Assembly (NCBI GenBank): GCA_964521195.1
Contig: CAZFRE010000001.1
Location: 1-64,000 of the forward strand
Direction of reading: 5' to 3'
DNA from: CAWDNM01 sp964521195
Lineage (GTDB): Bacteria; Actinomycetota; Coriobacteriia; Anaerosomatales; JAAXUF01
DNA length: 64,000 nucleotides
A program made the translations under genes and the position numbers. Shown in pieces: positions 1 to 8,233 of the stretch (position 1 is the first letter of the stretch; every line of letters begins with the position of its first letter). The notes beneath the pieces were generated by a model. It ran no database searches and was not told the origin of the DNA. It worked only from the letters and a program-made list of their open reading frames with translations.

Positions 1-1
1 G

Positions 2-892
2 GTCTTGATGCCCACCGTGAATGACGCGCCGACGAACGCGCTCACGGCGTCGGCGGCGGGCTCGGGTCTGGGGTACGGCCAAGAGGAGCCGTCGCTGGCC
101 TGGCGCATCGACGACGTCTGGCTCGTGATCGTCGAGCTGCTCGCTGGGTTCCACGCCGGCCCGGCGATGTACTCGATGGTGGCGATGTGGCCGCTCATCA
201 TCTCGTTCTCGCTCGTCGTGACCGACTTCTTGCGGCCGGTGGGCAAACGCTCGATGCTGCCGCCGGTCGCCGCGTGCGGCATCCTGGTGATCGCGGCGCT
301 CGGCATGTGGCAGGGGCAGGTGCTCGCGTCGCGGTACTTCATCGCGGTGTCGGCCCCGGCGTTCCTCATCGCAGCGGCGATCCTCGCCGACCTCCCCAGG
401 CACGTGCGCCCGATCGTCATCGGAGCGGTGATCCTTCTTTCTCTCGTGATGTGGGCGAACCAGTCATTCGACTCCGAGAACCGCATGCGCTACGACACGC
501 GCGAGGTCATCGCGGCGGTCATGGACGGCTATCAGGAAGGCGACGTGGTCATCTACGAGCCGTTCTACCTGCGGCCTGTCGTCGCGTACTACCTGCCGAC
601 CACGATCCCGTCGTTCCCGTTCCCGCAATACGCCGACAACGCCGACCTGCGGGGCGGCAAGGTGAAGCTCGGCCAGGACCTCGATCGCATCGCCGGTGAC
701 TCCCGCCGGGTCTGGATCATCCTGAGCTTCCAGGACATCGAATCCATCGCGGGTGACGCGTACAACACGCTCAAGTGGTTCGAGCGCCATGGCTACAAGA
801 CGGTGCAGCACGTCGAGTTCAACAACGTCGAGCTGTACGAACTCGAGGCACCTGATGACCGGCTACCGCTCATCAGGGGGTACGCGCCGTGA
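2..892 (+). CDS. C-terminal part of a multi-pass membrane glycosyltransferase-like protein (5' end outside window)
   Basis: The reading frame is open to the left edge, so the true start is upstream. The visible part has about four hydrophobic segments (roughly residues 55-75, 83-100, 106-128 and 132-150), then a soluble C-terminal domain of about 140 residues. The 'SRYFIAVSAPAFLIAAAIL' segment resembles the later membrane helices of GT39/ArnT-type (PMT-like) transferases, which use lipid-linked sugar donors. It overlaps the next gene by 4 bp (GTGA), so the two are translationally coupled. A role in polysaccharide assembly or modification with the downstream synthase is inferred from context; no catalytic motif is visible because the N-terminal half is missing. 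Confidence 0.6.
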   Translation, partial: VLMPTVNDAPTNALTASAAGSGLGYGQEEPSLAWRIDDVWLVIVELLAGFHAGPAMYSMVAMWPLIISFSLVVTDFLRPVGKRSMLPPVAACGILVIAALGMWQGQVLASRYFIAVSAPAFLIAAAILADLPRHVRPIVIGAVILLSLVMWANQSFDSENRMRYDTREVIAAVMDGYQEGDVVIYEPFYLRPVVAYYLPTTIPSFPFPQYADNADLRGGKVKLGQDLDRIAGDSRRVWIILSFQDIESIAGDAYNTLKWFERHGYKTVQHVEFNNVELYELEAPDDRLPLIRGYAP

Positions 893-2466
893 TCTACATC
901 CCTCGTGAGCGCCGCAAGGAGTACCTGCGCACGTGCCGGATCATGTCGGTGATCTCGTTACTCGCTGCGCTCGTGTACCTCAAGTGGCTCTACCTCGATG
1001 CGCGCCCCGACAACGCCGTGCTGTTCGTCCTCCTGGTCGCCGCCGAGACGTTCAACGTCGTGCAGGCGATCGGCTTCTGGTACACGATCTCGATCCAGAA
1101 GTGGAACGAACCGGTCGCGATGGACTTCTCGGCGAGTGACGAGACGGTCGACATCTTCATAACCGTGTGCGGCGAGCCGCGTGATGTCGTGGAGCGCACC
1201 GTGCGCGGCGTCATGGCCGTTCGGCATCCGCGCAAGAAGGTGTGGGTGCTCGACGACGGCCGGAGCCACGAGATCGAGGTGCTCGCGTACGTCAACGGCG
1301 CCGGCTACCTGACGCGCGACTCGCGTCGCGGCGCCAAGGCCGGCAACATCAACGACGCGCTCGCGCGAACGAGCGGCAAGTACGTCGTCATCTTCGATGC
1401 AGACCACGTGCCCCGCCCCGACTTCCTCGAGAAGTCGCTTGGAGCGTTCGTCGACCGGCATGTCGCGTTCGTGCAGACGCCGCAGTCCTACGCCAACCGC
1501 ATCGACAACCGGGTCGCATGGGGGGCGCACGAGCAACAGCGGCTGTTCTACGGGCCGATCATGCGCGGGCGGCTCTCGGTCAACGCGGCGTTCTCGTGCG
1601 GCACCAACATGATCTTCAACCGAGCCGCGCTCGCAGACGTGGGAGGCATGCCGGAAGACTCCATCACGGAGGACCTGCGGGTCTCACTGCTGCTGCTTGA
1701 GAAGGGCTACCGCTCCGAGTACGTGCCCGTGGTGCTCGCGCATGGCCTCGGTCCTCTCGATGTGAGCGGCTTCTTCAGCCAGCAGCTTCGCTGGGCGCGT
1801 GGCGGCCTCGAGATCCTCTTCAAGCGCAAGCCGTTCTTCAAGGGCATGCGCCCGGCCACCGGCATCCAGTTCGGACTGAGCTTCTGGTACTGGTTCACCG
1901 GCCTGGCCTATGCGGTGTATCTCATCCTGCCCGTCGCGTTCCTCGTCTTCGGGCAACGCCCCGTGCAGGCCCCCAACGACTATCCGCTCTACTTCGTGCC
2001 CTACATCGTGGTGACGCTCGCCACCATGGCGTACGCGACCGATTTCGACATCACATTCCGCGGCATCTGGTTCACGCTCTCGGCGTTCCCGGTGCACATC
2101 GCCGCGCTCTTCTCGGCGCTGTTTGGCGGGGATGCGAAGTTCGTCGTCACGTCCAAGAGTGGCACGAGCCGCTCGCTTCGTCCCGTCGCGGTGCACATCA
2201 CGGCGATCGCGGTGCTTGCGTTCTCGATCGTGTTCGGTCTGTGGCGCTACGGCTTCAACCCGTCGGTCATGAACAACGTCGCCTTCGCGCTCGGGCACAT
2301 ACTGTTGCTGCAGGGCTTCGTGCGCTACGCGCTTCACCCGCTGGTCCCCGAGGGCGAGGTGGGCGGCCGGGGAACCGCCGCGGGTCTGGCCGCCGAGAAG
2401 CCCGCCAACGTGAGTGAGCACCAGCCGAAGATCACCGTCGCCGAGTGGGGAGGGCAGGAGGAGTGA
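889..2466 (+). CDS. BcsA-like family 2 processive glycosyltransferase (cellulose synthase-type catalytic subunit)
   Basis: A membrane synthase that would polymerise an NDP-sugar into a beta-linked chain and extrude it. The complete processive GT2 signature is present: DDG (D122-D123), DAD (D170/D172) binding UDP and metal, TED (T260-D262, with the catalytic base) and QQLRW (Q298-W302). Two helices precede the catalytic domain, and about five to six follow between residues 320 and 490. At 525 aa it is shorter than BcsA and has no C-terminal PilZ domain, so c-di-GMP cannot act on it through that route; the c-di-GMP riboswitch downstream may supply another. GTG start overlaps the upstream stop. 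The product (cellulose, mannan or other beta-glycan) cannot be read from sequence; the GH26 neighbours make a mannose-containing or mixed-linkage beta-glycan plausible. Confidence 0.9.
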   Translation: MIYIPRERRKEYLRTCRIMSVISLLAALVYLKWLYLDARPDNAVLFVLLVAAETFNVVQAIGFWYTISIQKWNEPVAMDFSASDETVDIFITVCGEPRDVVERTVRGVMAVRHPRKKVWVLDDGRSHEIEVLAYVNGAGYLTRDSRRGAKAGNINDALARTSGKYVVIFDADHVPRPDFLEKSLGAFVDRHVAFVQTPQSYANRIDNRVAWGAHEQQRLFYGPIMRGRLSVNAAFSCGTNMIFNRAALADVGGMPEDSITEDLRVSLLLLEKGYRSEYVPVVLAHGLGPLDVSGFFSQQLRWARGGLEILFKRKPFFKGMRPATGIQFGLSFWYWFTGLAYAVYLILPVAFLVFGQRPVQAPNDYPLYFVPYIVVTLATMAYATDFDITFRGIWFTLSAFPVHIAALFSALFGGDAKFVVTSKSGTSRSLRPVAVHITAIAVLAFSIVFGLWRYGFNPSVMNNVAFALGHILLLQGFVRYALHPLVPEGEVGGRGTAAGLAAEKPANVSEHQPKITVAEWGGQEE

Positions 2467-3662
2467 GCGAGCGCACGGCACGGCGGCTCAATCTCACCGG
2501 TATCGCCGGGCTCCTCGGCGCGGTGCTTGTGGCTGTCACGCTCGGCGGGTGCGCGACCGGACGAGTCGCGGAGAACACGCCGGCACGGCCCGGCAGCGGC
2601 ATCGACGAGACGTCGTATTCGGTCGAGCCGAAGATGTGCTGGCGCGTCCAGCCACCGGCATACGGCGCCTACATCGGCATCTATCGGCCGCCGATGCCGT
2701 TCGTCATCGCCGAGTACGACGCGTACCTCGCGACGACATCACCCAAGCCGCCGTCGATCATCATGTGGTACCAGCCGTGGGCCGAGTCGGGTCCTCACGA
2801 GATCGATCAGGCGGCGCTCGCATCGGTCTACCAGCGAGGCGCGGTGCCGATGATCACGTGGGAACCGTGGGACCCGGGTACGAACGCCAATGCGGTGCAG
2901 AACCCCGGAACGAACCAGAACTGGCGGCTGAAGAACATCCTCGACGGCCGCTATGACGGCTACATCCGCCGTTGGGCAAGCAAGATCAAGGCGGTCAAGG
3001 GCCCGGTCATGCTCAGGCCCATGCACGAGATGAACGGCGAGTGGTACCCGTGGGCGGGGACCGTCAACGACAACACCCCCGCGGACTACATCGCCGCCTG
3101 GCGCCACATCCACGACATGTTCGAGGCCGAGGGCGCCACGAACGTCACGTGGGTCTGGAGCATCAACGGCGAGAGCGTTCCCGACACTCGCGAGAACCGG
3201 TACGACGTGTACTACCCGGGCGACGAGTACGTCGACTGGGTCGGCCTTTCCGGCTTCAACTGGGGAACCACCGGCAACAACTCTCAGTGGGAGACGTTTG
3301 ACGAGATATACACCGCCCCACTGCGTTACGCGCGCACGCTGAACAAGCCGATCGTCATCGCCGAGTTCGCCAGCGTGGAACAGGGGGGAGACAAAGCCGA
3401 GTGGATCTACGACGCCTACAAGCGGATCCGCACGGAGCACCCCGAGGTCGACGCCGTCGTGTACTTCGATTCGTTCGAAAGCGGCCCGGACGGTACGCAG
3501 GACTGGCGGATTCACACGTCGGCAGAGGCATCGCACGCCTACGCCGACTCCCTCGACGACCCGTACTACCTGCCCGCTCCACCGGCGACCATGCGCAACT
3601 GGATGGACGGCCTGTCCAGCCGCAACTGGATGTATCTTCGCTCGCTGTTGCCGGTGTACTAG
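2463..3662 (+). CDS. GH26-family glycoside hydrolase, lipoprotein
   Basis: Extracytoplasmic endo-glycosidase of family GH26, which includes beta-mannanases and some beta-glucanases and xylanases. The preferred start is GTG 2463, overlapping the synthase stop (GTGA); an in-frame codon at 2445 lies inside that gene. A signal peptide (about residues 1-28) ends in the lipobox LGGC, so the enzyme is probably anchored outside the membrane. The GH26 acid/base motif HEMNGEWYPW puts the acid/base at E189, and the nucleophile is E301 in VIAEFAS; the spacing is normal for the family. Translational coupling to the synthase suggests trimming, release or quality control of the nascent polysaccharide rather than nutrient digestion. 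Substrate is inferred only from family. Confidence 0.9.
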   Translation: MSERTARRLNLTGIAGLLGAVLVAVTLGGCATGRVAENTPARPGSGIDETSYSVEPKMCWRVQPPAYGAYIGIYRPPMPFVIAEYDAYLATTSPKPPSIIMWYQPWAESGPHEIDQAALASVYQRGAVPMITWEPWDPGTNANAVQNPGTNQNWRLKNILDGRYDGYIRRWASKIKAVKGPVMLRPMHEMNGEWYPWAGTVNDNTPADYIAAWRHIHDMFEAEGATNVTWVWSINGESVPDTRENRYDVYYPGDEYVDWVGLSGFNWGTTGNNSQWETFDEIYTAPLRYARTLNKPIVIAEFASVEQGGDKAEWIYDAYKRIRTEHPEVDAVVYFDSFESGPDGTQDWRIHTSAEASHAYADSLDDPYYLPAPPATMRNWMDGLSSRNWMYLRSLLPVY

Positions 3663-3849
3663 CCGGGTAGCGGCCTCGGCTTCCGCCTGGCAAGGGTCCA
3701 CGTCACGCCGGCCGTCCGCGGCTCGCGAAAATCTGTGTCGAAACTCACATTCATCGCCCCCAAGGGGTTCAGTTGAGCGCGCCATCGACCGATACGTTCT
3801 GTGACAGATGAACAGTTTTGTGCGGGACCGATAGGGCTTTCTGAAGCCC

Positions 3850-3927
3850 GATCCCGACAAAGGCGAACCCGTCGCGAGGCGGGGGCGCAAAGCCAAGGGT
3901 CTCCCCGAGACAGCCTAGCTACCGAAG
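3850..3927 (+). promoter_or_regulatory. Class I cyclic-di-GMP riboswitch (GEMM-I)
   Basis: The segment has the conserved GEMM-I core in order. First is GGCGAACC. Next is a P2 stem CCCGTC/GGCGGG capped by a GCGA (GNRA) tetraloop. Then GGGCGCAAAGCC (about 3882-3893) pairs back to the first GGC, followed by AAGGG. A second stem GTCT/AGAC follows, then CAGCCTAGCTACCG (about 3911-3924). The aptamer ends about 12 nt before the ATG of the following GH26 gene, and its 3' end abuts the Shine-Dalgarno-like AAGGTGAAGG, so control of translation initiation is likely. The 5' limit (P1 strand) is uncertain. A small hairpin GGGCT/AGCCC lies just upstream at about 3834-3849. Confidence 0.9.
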
Positions 3928-3936
3928 GTGAAGGTA

Positions 3937-5271
3937 ATGAAGAAGCTCGTCGCAGTCCTCGTTCTCGTTCTCGCTCTGGCCGCAGCGGCCGCAACCCCCG
4001 CATTCGCATCCGTCCGAGTCACGGCGCGCGCCAAGACCCAGTTCGCCCAGGGGACTCCTTCCAAGGTCGTCTTCACCGCCAAGCTCACCAAGCGCGGCCA
4101 CGTCAAGCGCGGCATCGTCCGCTTCAGGATCTACCGCAACGGCGAGTTCGTCCGCTCGATCCGGGCCAAGCGGTCCGGCAAGTCCTACAAGGCCTCGTGG
4201 ACCCTCACCGACGACGCCCGAACGCTGGCCAGCACCAGCTCCTACCGCTACAAGGTCCGCGCGACCACCAAGCGCTCCGGCCGCGGTAAGGCATCGGGTC
4301 GCGTCACGATTCCGACCCCGACGCCCATCGTGACCCCCTCGGATCCTACGACCGACACGACCGTTCCCACGGTCACCCCGGTCCCCGTACCGGTTCCTGC
4401 TCCTACCACCACCCCGACGGCGACTCCGGGCCGCTGGGTCGGCTACTACATCCCGGGCTGCCCGTCGCATCTCGAGCCGCTCGATGAGCTGCAGTCCAAG
4501 ATCGGCGCGAAGGCCGCGGTGCTCAACTTCTTCATCGCCGACTCCGAGAGTTTCCCGGCCGCCCGCGTCGAGAACGCGCAGAGCAACGGCTCCATCCCGA
4601 TGGTCACCCTCGAGTTCCACAAGACCGTCGACCTGCGTGGCGTCGAGTCGATCACCAACGGGGAGTGCGACACCTACATCCGCCGCTTCGCGCAGGCTGC
4701 CAAGGCCAACGGCGGCGAGATCTGGCTGCGCCCGTTCCACGAGATGAACGGCGAGTGGTCCGCGTGGTGTGGCGTCGTCGGCAACAACTCCGCTGCCAAG
4801 ACGGTCGCCGCCTGGAAGCACATCCACGATGTGTTCCAGCAGGAGGGCGCCACCAACGTGAAGTTCGTCTGGAACGTCAACGGCTTGAGCTGCCCCAACA
4901 CCTCGGCGAACGCGATCGAGAAGTACTGGCCCGGCGACGCGTACGTCGACTACACGTCGATCGACGGCTACAACTTCGGCAACCACGCGTCGTGGTCGAG
5001 CTGGGCGTCCCCCGAGTCGATCTTCGGCGACGCGTACCGCCGCATCAACAAGCTCAGCGGCAAGCCGATGTTCATCGCCGAGATGGCGTGCACCTCCAAC
5101 GGCGGCGACAAGGCTGCCTGGATGGCCAACTTCTTCGCCAACGTGAAGACGCAGTTCCCGAAGCTCGTCGGAGTGGTCTGGTTCAATGCCGACAAGGAAG
5201 AGGACTGGCGCGTCGAGGAGACCCCGGCCACACTGGCCGTCATGCAGAATCTCGCCGTGACCGGCTACTAG
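3937..5271 (+). CDS. Secreted GH26 glycoside hydrolase with N-terminal basic Ig-like domain, riboswitch-controlled
   Basis: ATG 3937 is chosen because AAGGTGAAGG sits just upstream; GTG 3928 is an in-frame alternative. A signal peptide (about residues 1-24, ending near AFA) is followed by a Lys/Arg-rich beta domain (25-125). A Thr/Pro linker of about 40 residues comes next, then the GH26 catalytic domain (about 165-444). Acid/base E269 lies in HEMNGEWSAW and nucleophile E382 in FIAEMAC. Unlike its two neighbours it lacks a lipobox, so it is probably released or held in the wall or matrix by the basic domain. The c-di-GMP riboswitch directly in front ties its expression to the biofilm/motility second messenger. 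Whether ligand turns it on or off is not visible. Confidence 0.9.
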   Translation: MKKLVAVLVLVLALAAAAATPAFASVRVTARAKTQFAQGTPSKVVFTAKLTKRGHVKRGIVRFRIYRNGEFVRSIRAKRSGKSYKASWTLTDDARTLASTSSYRYKVRATTKRSGRGKASGRVTIPTPTPIVTPSDPTTDTTVPTVTPVPVPVPAPTTTPTATPGRWVGYYIPGCPSHLEPLDELQSKIGAKAAVLNFFIADSESFPAARVENAQSNGSIPMVTLEFHKTVDLRGVESITNGECDTYIRRFAQAAKANGGEIWLRPFHEMNGEWSAWCGVVGNNSAAKTVAAWKHIHDVFQQEGATNVKFVWNVNGLSCPNTSANAIEKYWPGDAYVDYTSIDGYNFGNHASWSSWASPESIFGDAYRRINKLSGKPMFIAEMACTSNGGDKAAWMANFFANVKTQFPKLVGVVWFNADKEEDWRVEETPATLAVMQNLAVTGY

Positions 5272-5294
5272 TCTTCAGGTTCGTCTCCTTCACC

Positions 5295-5329
5295 GAAGGC
5301 CGTTGCGGCGTGACGCTGCGACGGCCTTC
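5295..5329 (+). terminator. Long hairpin after the riboswitch-controlled GH26 gene, probable terminator
   Basis: GAAGGCCGT at 5295-5303 pairs with ACGGCCTTC at 5321-5329. The inner bases continue the stem with two G-T wobbles up to a TGA loop at 5311-5313, about 16 bp in all. It lies 24 nt past the stop codon. There is no T-run, as is common in high-GC genomes, so intrinsic termination is likely but not certain. Confidence 0.55.
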
Positions 5330-5342
5330 GTGCGCTATGAGC

Positions 5343-5379
5343 GCACCGTGGACGGGTGCGAGGCACCCGTCCACGGTGC
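5343..5379. repeat. Perfect 17-bp inverted repeat with 3-nt loop
   Basis: GCACCGTGGACGGGTGC (5343-5359) is exactly complementary to 5363-5379, with GAG between. It is the second strong hairpin in this 168-bp gap between GH26 genes, 60 nt before the next start. It could be a second terminator, an RNA processing or stability element for the third GH26 message, or a protein-binding dyad. No function can be assigned from the window. Confidence 0.6.
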
Positions 5380-5439
5380 TACGATTGGTACCCGTGAGCG
5401 TGCGGGAGCGCGAGCCGATCACATGATGCGAGGTTGAAG

Positions 5440-6657
5440 ATGGTCAGGCGCCAGATACGCCGAGCAGTCCTTGCGATGATGCTGGCGGTCGCGATAGTCA
5501 TCGGTCAGGGGTGCGCCGCCTCGCCCTCGGCCACCACAGGGCCCGCCACCCCCTCGGCCTCGGCTCCGGCGACCGTGGAGGGATCCTCGGCCGCAGTCGC
5601 AACCGCGGCCCCGCCGTCCGCGACCACCGGTACGGCATCCGACCCGGGCTACGCACCCGTCGACGACGAACTGCTCACCATCCAGATCGGTCAGGACTAT
5701 GCCGTTCTGCCGCCGGCAAAAGGCGTCTACGCGGGGATCTTCGAACCTCCGGCGCCGTTCGGTTACGAGCGACTCGAGGCCTACGGCGAGAAGTTCGACA
5801 AGCCCGCGGCCATCGTGCTGTGGTACCAGGCATGGGAGCCTGACGAGTGGATCGGCGACTTCAAGGAAGAGAACGTTCGCGAGATCCTCAAGCGCGGCGC
5901 GATTCCGATGATCACGTGGGAGCCGTGGGTCGCAGGCGCGGGCGTGAAGCAGCCCAAGTACCGCTTGAGCACGATCATCAACGGCGACTGGGACGAGTAC
6001 ATCCGGTCGTGGGCGAGGGCGGCGAAGTCCATCGACGGACCGATCATGATCCGTCCGTTCCACGAGATGAACGGCGAGTGGTATCCGTGGGGCGGCACTG
6101 TCAACGGGAACAAGCCCTCAGACGTGAAGAAAGCCTGGATTCACGTGCACGACATCTTCGAGGAAGAGGGCGCCACGAACGTCACGTGGGTGTGGAGCAT
6201 CAACTGGGAGAGCTACCCCAACACGTATGCGAACCGGTTCGACGCCTACTACCCCGGTGACGAGTACGTCGACTGGACATCGATCAGCGGGTTCAACTGG
6301 GGCAAGACCCGCACCCGGCCGCAGGGCCGCTCGTTCACCAACATCTACACCAAGCCGCTCGCGTACCTCAAGACCGTGGGCAAGCCCGTGGTCATCTCGG
6401 AGATCGGCTGCAACAGCAACGTGGACAAGGCCGCGTGGATCAAGGACGCCTACACCCGCGTGCTCCTCAAGTACCCGCACGTGAAGGGCATCTGCTACTA
6501 CGACAAGCGCGAGCCCAACAACGTGAAGGGCACGCAGGACTGGCAGATCTCGAGTTCGAAGTCGTCCGAGAGGGCGTATCGCTCGGCGATGTCGTCCCGC
6601 ATGTACATCGGTGGCTCACCGACCTCGCTGCTCGGCACGGTGACCGCCACGCCGTAG
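5440..6657 (+). CDS. GH26-family glycoside hydrolase, probable lipoprotein (third copy)
   Basis: ATG 5440 is preferred over TTG 5434 because AGG lies 6 nt before it. The signal sequence (about residues 1-26) ends in IGQGC, a weak lipobox. A Ser/Thr/Ala/Pro-rich tether (27-65) leads to a GH26 domain with acid/base E209 (HEMNGEWYPWGG) and nucleophile E321 (VISEIGC). The acid/base-to-nucleophile spacing of 112 residues is identical to the 2463 gene, and shared phrases such as TNVTWVWSIN and PGDEYVDW show these two copies are closest. Three GH26 genes in a row with different surface attachment (anchored, free, anchored) suggest a division of labour on one polymer. Confidence 0.88.
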   Translation: MVRRQIRRAVLAMMLAVAIVIGQGCAASPSATTGPATPSASAPATVEGSSAAVATAAPPSATTGTASDPGYAPVDDELLTIQIGQDYAVLPPAKGVYAGIFEPPAPFGYERLEAYGEKFDKPAAIVLWYQAWEPDEWIGDFKEENVREILKRGAIPMITWEPWVAGAGVKQPKYRLSTIINGDWDEYIRSWARAAKSIDGPIMIRPFHEMNGEWYPWGGTVNGNKPSDVKKAWIHVHDIFEEEGATNVTWVWSINWESYPNTYANRFDAYYPGDEYVDWTSISGFNWGKTRTRPQGRSFTNIYTKPLAYLKTVGKPVVISEIGCNSNVDKAAWIKDAYTRVLLKYPHVKGICYYDKREPNNVKGTQDWQISSSKSSERAYRSAMSSRMYIGGSPTSLLGTVTATP

Positions 6658-6696
6658 GCGCCCGGCCGTCGAGCCGTCATCGAGAGGGAGCAACGC

Positions 6697-7089
6697 ATGT
6701 CACTGACGCCACACCACGTCGGCATCGTCGTGAGCGACGTGGAGCGATCGACCTCGTTCTACCGCGCGCTTGGATTCGAGGTCGTCAAGGAGCATCCAGC
6801 CGAGGACGGCTCGCGCACGATCCGCTTCATCCGCTCCGGGGACTTCGAGATCGAACTCTTCTGGTACGACGTGCCGGCGGCGCCCGCGTGCGACCCGGCG
6901 GGAAAGGGGCAACTCGGCTTCAGGCATCTGGCGTTTCGCGCCGACGACATCGACGCCACGCTCGCTTCGCTGAAGCAGCTCGGAGTCGCGCCCGACGAGC
7001 TTGAAGTGCGCAGAGTGCCGATCGGGTACAGCATCCTGTTCCTGCGCGATCCGGACGGCATCGAGATCGAGATCATGCAGGAGGACTGA
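6697..7089 (+). CDS. VOC-superfamily (glyoxalase/dioxygenase fold) protein
   Basis: A 130-aa protein with the paired beta-alpha-beta-beta-beta modules of the vicinal oxygen chelate fold. Likely metal ligands are the His in HHVGIVV near the N-terminus, the His in RHLAF near the middle and the Glu of EIEIMQ at the C-terminus. The GAGAGGGAG Shine-Dalgarno supports ATG 6697. The family covers lactoylglutathione lyase, methylmalonyl-CoA epimerase and dioxygenases, and nothing here selects one. It follows the GH26 genes on the same strand but has its own ribosome site and no obvious link to polysaccharide. Confidence 0.8.
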   Translation: MSLTPHHVGIVVSDVERSTSFYRALGFEVVKEHPAEDGSRTIRFIRSGDFEIELFWYDVPAAPACDPAGKGQLGFRHLAFRADDIDATLASLKQLGVAPDELEVRRVPIGYSILFLRDPDGIEIEIMQED

Positions 7090-7101
7090 CGCCCGGCGCG
7101 C

Positions 7102-7509
7102 TCAGTTCCCTTGCGGTCGCAGGTACTCGGCGAACTGCAGGTCTTCTTCCCACACGTGTTGCAGCAGCCACGACTGCAGCCACTCGCGGACCTGGTCGAC
7201 GGTCAGCGTCGAGTCGCCCGCGCCGAAACGCTCGGCCATCTGGGTGACCTCGGCGCGGAACTGGGCGTGTAGCAGCTGCTGGCGTTCGAGTCCGGGGAAG
7301 CCGATGCGCCGCATCAGGTCCTCCTCGTCACCGAAGTGCGTATTCGCGTACGCGAGCACATCGAAGAGCACTTCGCCGAACGCGACGCGGTCTGGAGCGC
7401 CCTCAGCGAGCATGCTGAGTTCGAGCACGAGGTCGTGCAGCTCGACATGCTGGGCGTCGATGAGAGCGTCACCCGTTGCGAGTCGTTCATCCCAGACCCT
7501 CGGTCGCAC
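7102..7509 (-). CDS. Bacteriohemerythrin (di-iron O2-binding protein)
   Basis: Single-domain hemerythrin that binds O2 at a non-heme di-iron site; in anaerobes it is used for oxygen sensing, delivery or scavenging. The iron-ligand pattern is visible: H in IDAQHVELH, HxxxE in HFGDEE, H in LLHAQF and HxxxxD in HVWEEDLQF. GTG 7509 is preferred because GAAGGAAGGGACGG precedes it by a few bases; ATG 7542 is in frame but has no ribosome site. A second hemerythrin lies at 59434-59832. Confidence 0.88.
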   Translation of the reverse strand: MRPRVWDERLATGDALIDAQHVELHDLVLELSMLAEGAPDRVAFGEVLFDVLAYANTHFGDEEDLMRRIGFPGLERQQLLHAQFRAEVTQMAERFGAGDSTLTVDQVREWLQSWLLQHVWEEDLQFAEYLRPQGN

Positions 7510-7600
7510 GCCGGTCCGTCCCTTCCTTCGATGACGCACCATTCAGACGTGCACCACTTCGCCAACGAGTCCGGGCGCCCCTGCTCCGTTCGCGGAACCG

Positions 7601-8071
7601 CTACTTGAGTGCGACGGGGAATCGGATCTCCGTCAGGTGGTCCTCCGGAGCGGTCGTTTCCGGGTCCGAGAAGTACAGTTCCTCCGGTGGGCCCACGGCG
7701 ACGTAGCCGTTCGTGTCGATCCACGCCGCGAGCTCGGCATACGTGGACGCCACGGTGTCGTATGGTCCGCGGTGCATGGCGAACGCGACAAGGTGCGGGT
7801 CCACGTGCTTGACTCCGCAGCATGTTTCGTCGACCGGCCTGTCCTGCACCACGCCCGCCACCGGCGCACGCAGCTCCCACTTCGCCTCAGCCTGCCCGAC
7901 GCTCGGGTCCGTCAGGTACACGCCCGCCGGCATCCCGACGGGCTGCATGCCGTGCTGGCCCACCCAGCCGTACAGCTTCCCCATGGCCTCCGGAATGAGA
8001 TCGTAGGGGCCGCTCATCGCGATGAACGCGACCGTCTCGGGCTCCGTGGTCTTGAGTTGGACATCGATCAT
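7601..8071 (-). CDS. GyrI-like / AraC effector-binding-domain protein
   Basis: Stand-alone GyrI-like (SOUL-related) small-molecule-binding domain of about 156 aa. It is built of two pseudo-repeats, each with a hydrophobic strand followed by a 'GPYD' turn (SGPYDLIPEAM near the start and RGPYDTVASTY near residue 100). ATG 8071 is chosen because GGGAGGTG precedes it. These domains bind amphipathic drugs or other ligands, alone or fused to MerR/AraC regulators; this one has no DNA-binding part. It is divergent from the TetR gene at 8234. Confidence 0.75.
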   Translation of the reverse strand: MIDVQLKTTEPETVAFIAMSGPYDLIPEAMGKLYGWVGQHGMQPVGMPAGVYLTDPSVGQAEAKWELRAPVAGVVQDRPVDETCCGVKHVDPHLVAFAMHRGPYDTVASTYAELAAWIDTNGYVAVGPPEELYFSDPETTAPEDHLTEIRFPVALK

Positions 8072-8149
8072 CACAAACACCTCCCACCTGTACCTACCCA
8101 CCTATGAGTCGCCTCGGCATCCGCCTGTTCACCCCGCTCTTGCCTGCAT

Positions 8150-8207
8150 GCAAGTACTTGCTTGGCTTGCTTGCCGCCACGGTCTAGAGTGCAAGCAGTT
8201 ACTTGCA
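8150..8207 (+). promoter_or_regulatory. Promoter with two operator dyads for the TetR-flavodoxin operon
   Basis: A palindrome GCAAGTACTTGC (8150-8161) and an inverted repeat TGCAAG-N6-CTTGCA (8190-8207) share the CAAG/CTTG half-site. Between them lie TTGGCT (8162-8167) and TAGAGT (8185-8190), a -35/-10 pair with 17-bp spacing. The second dyad would cover the transcription start. This is a textbook layout for TetR autorepression and sits 27 bp before the tetR start. Confidence 0.7.
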
Positions 8208-8233
8208 TCGATGATCCGACACGTGGAGGAACG

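Noticed and set aside
2739..5000. Long minus-strand open frames opposite the GH26 genes
   Set aside because: They mirror codon bias of the real genes, have no ribosome sites and no recognisable domains.
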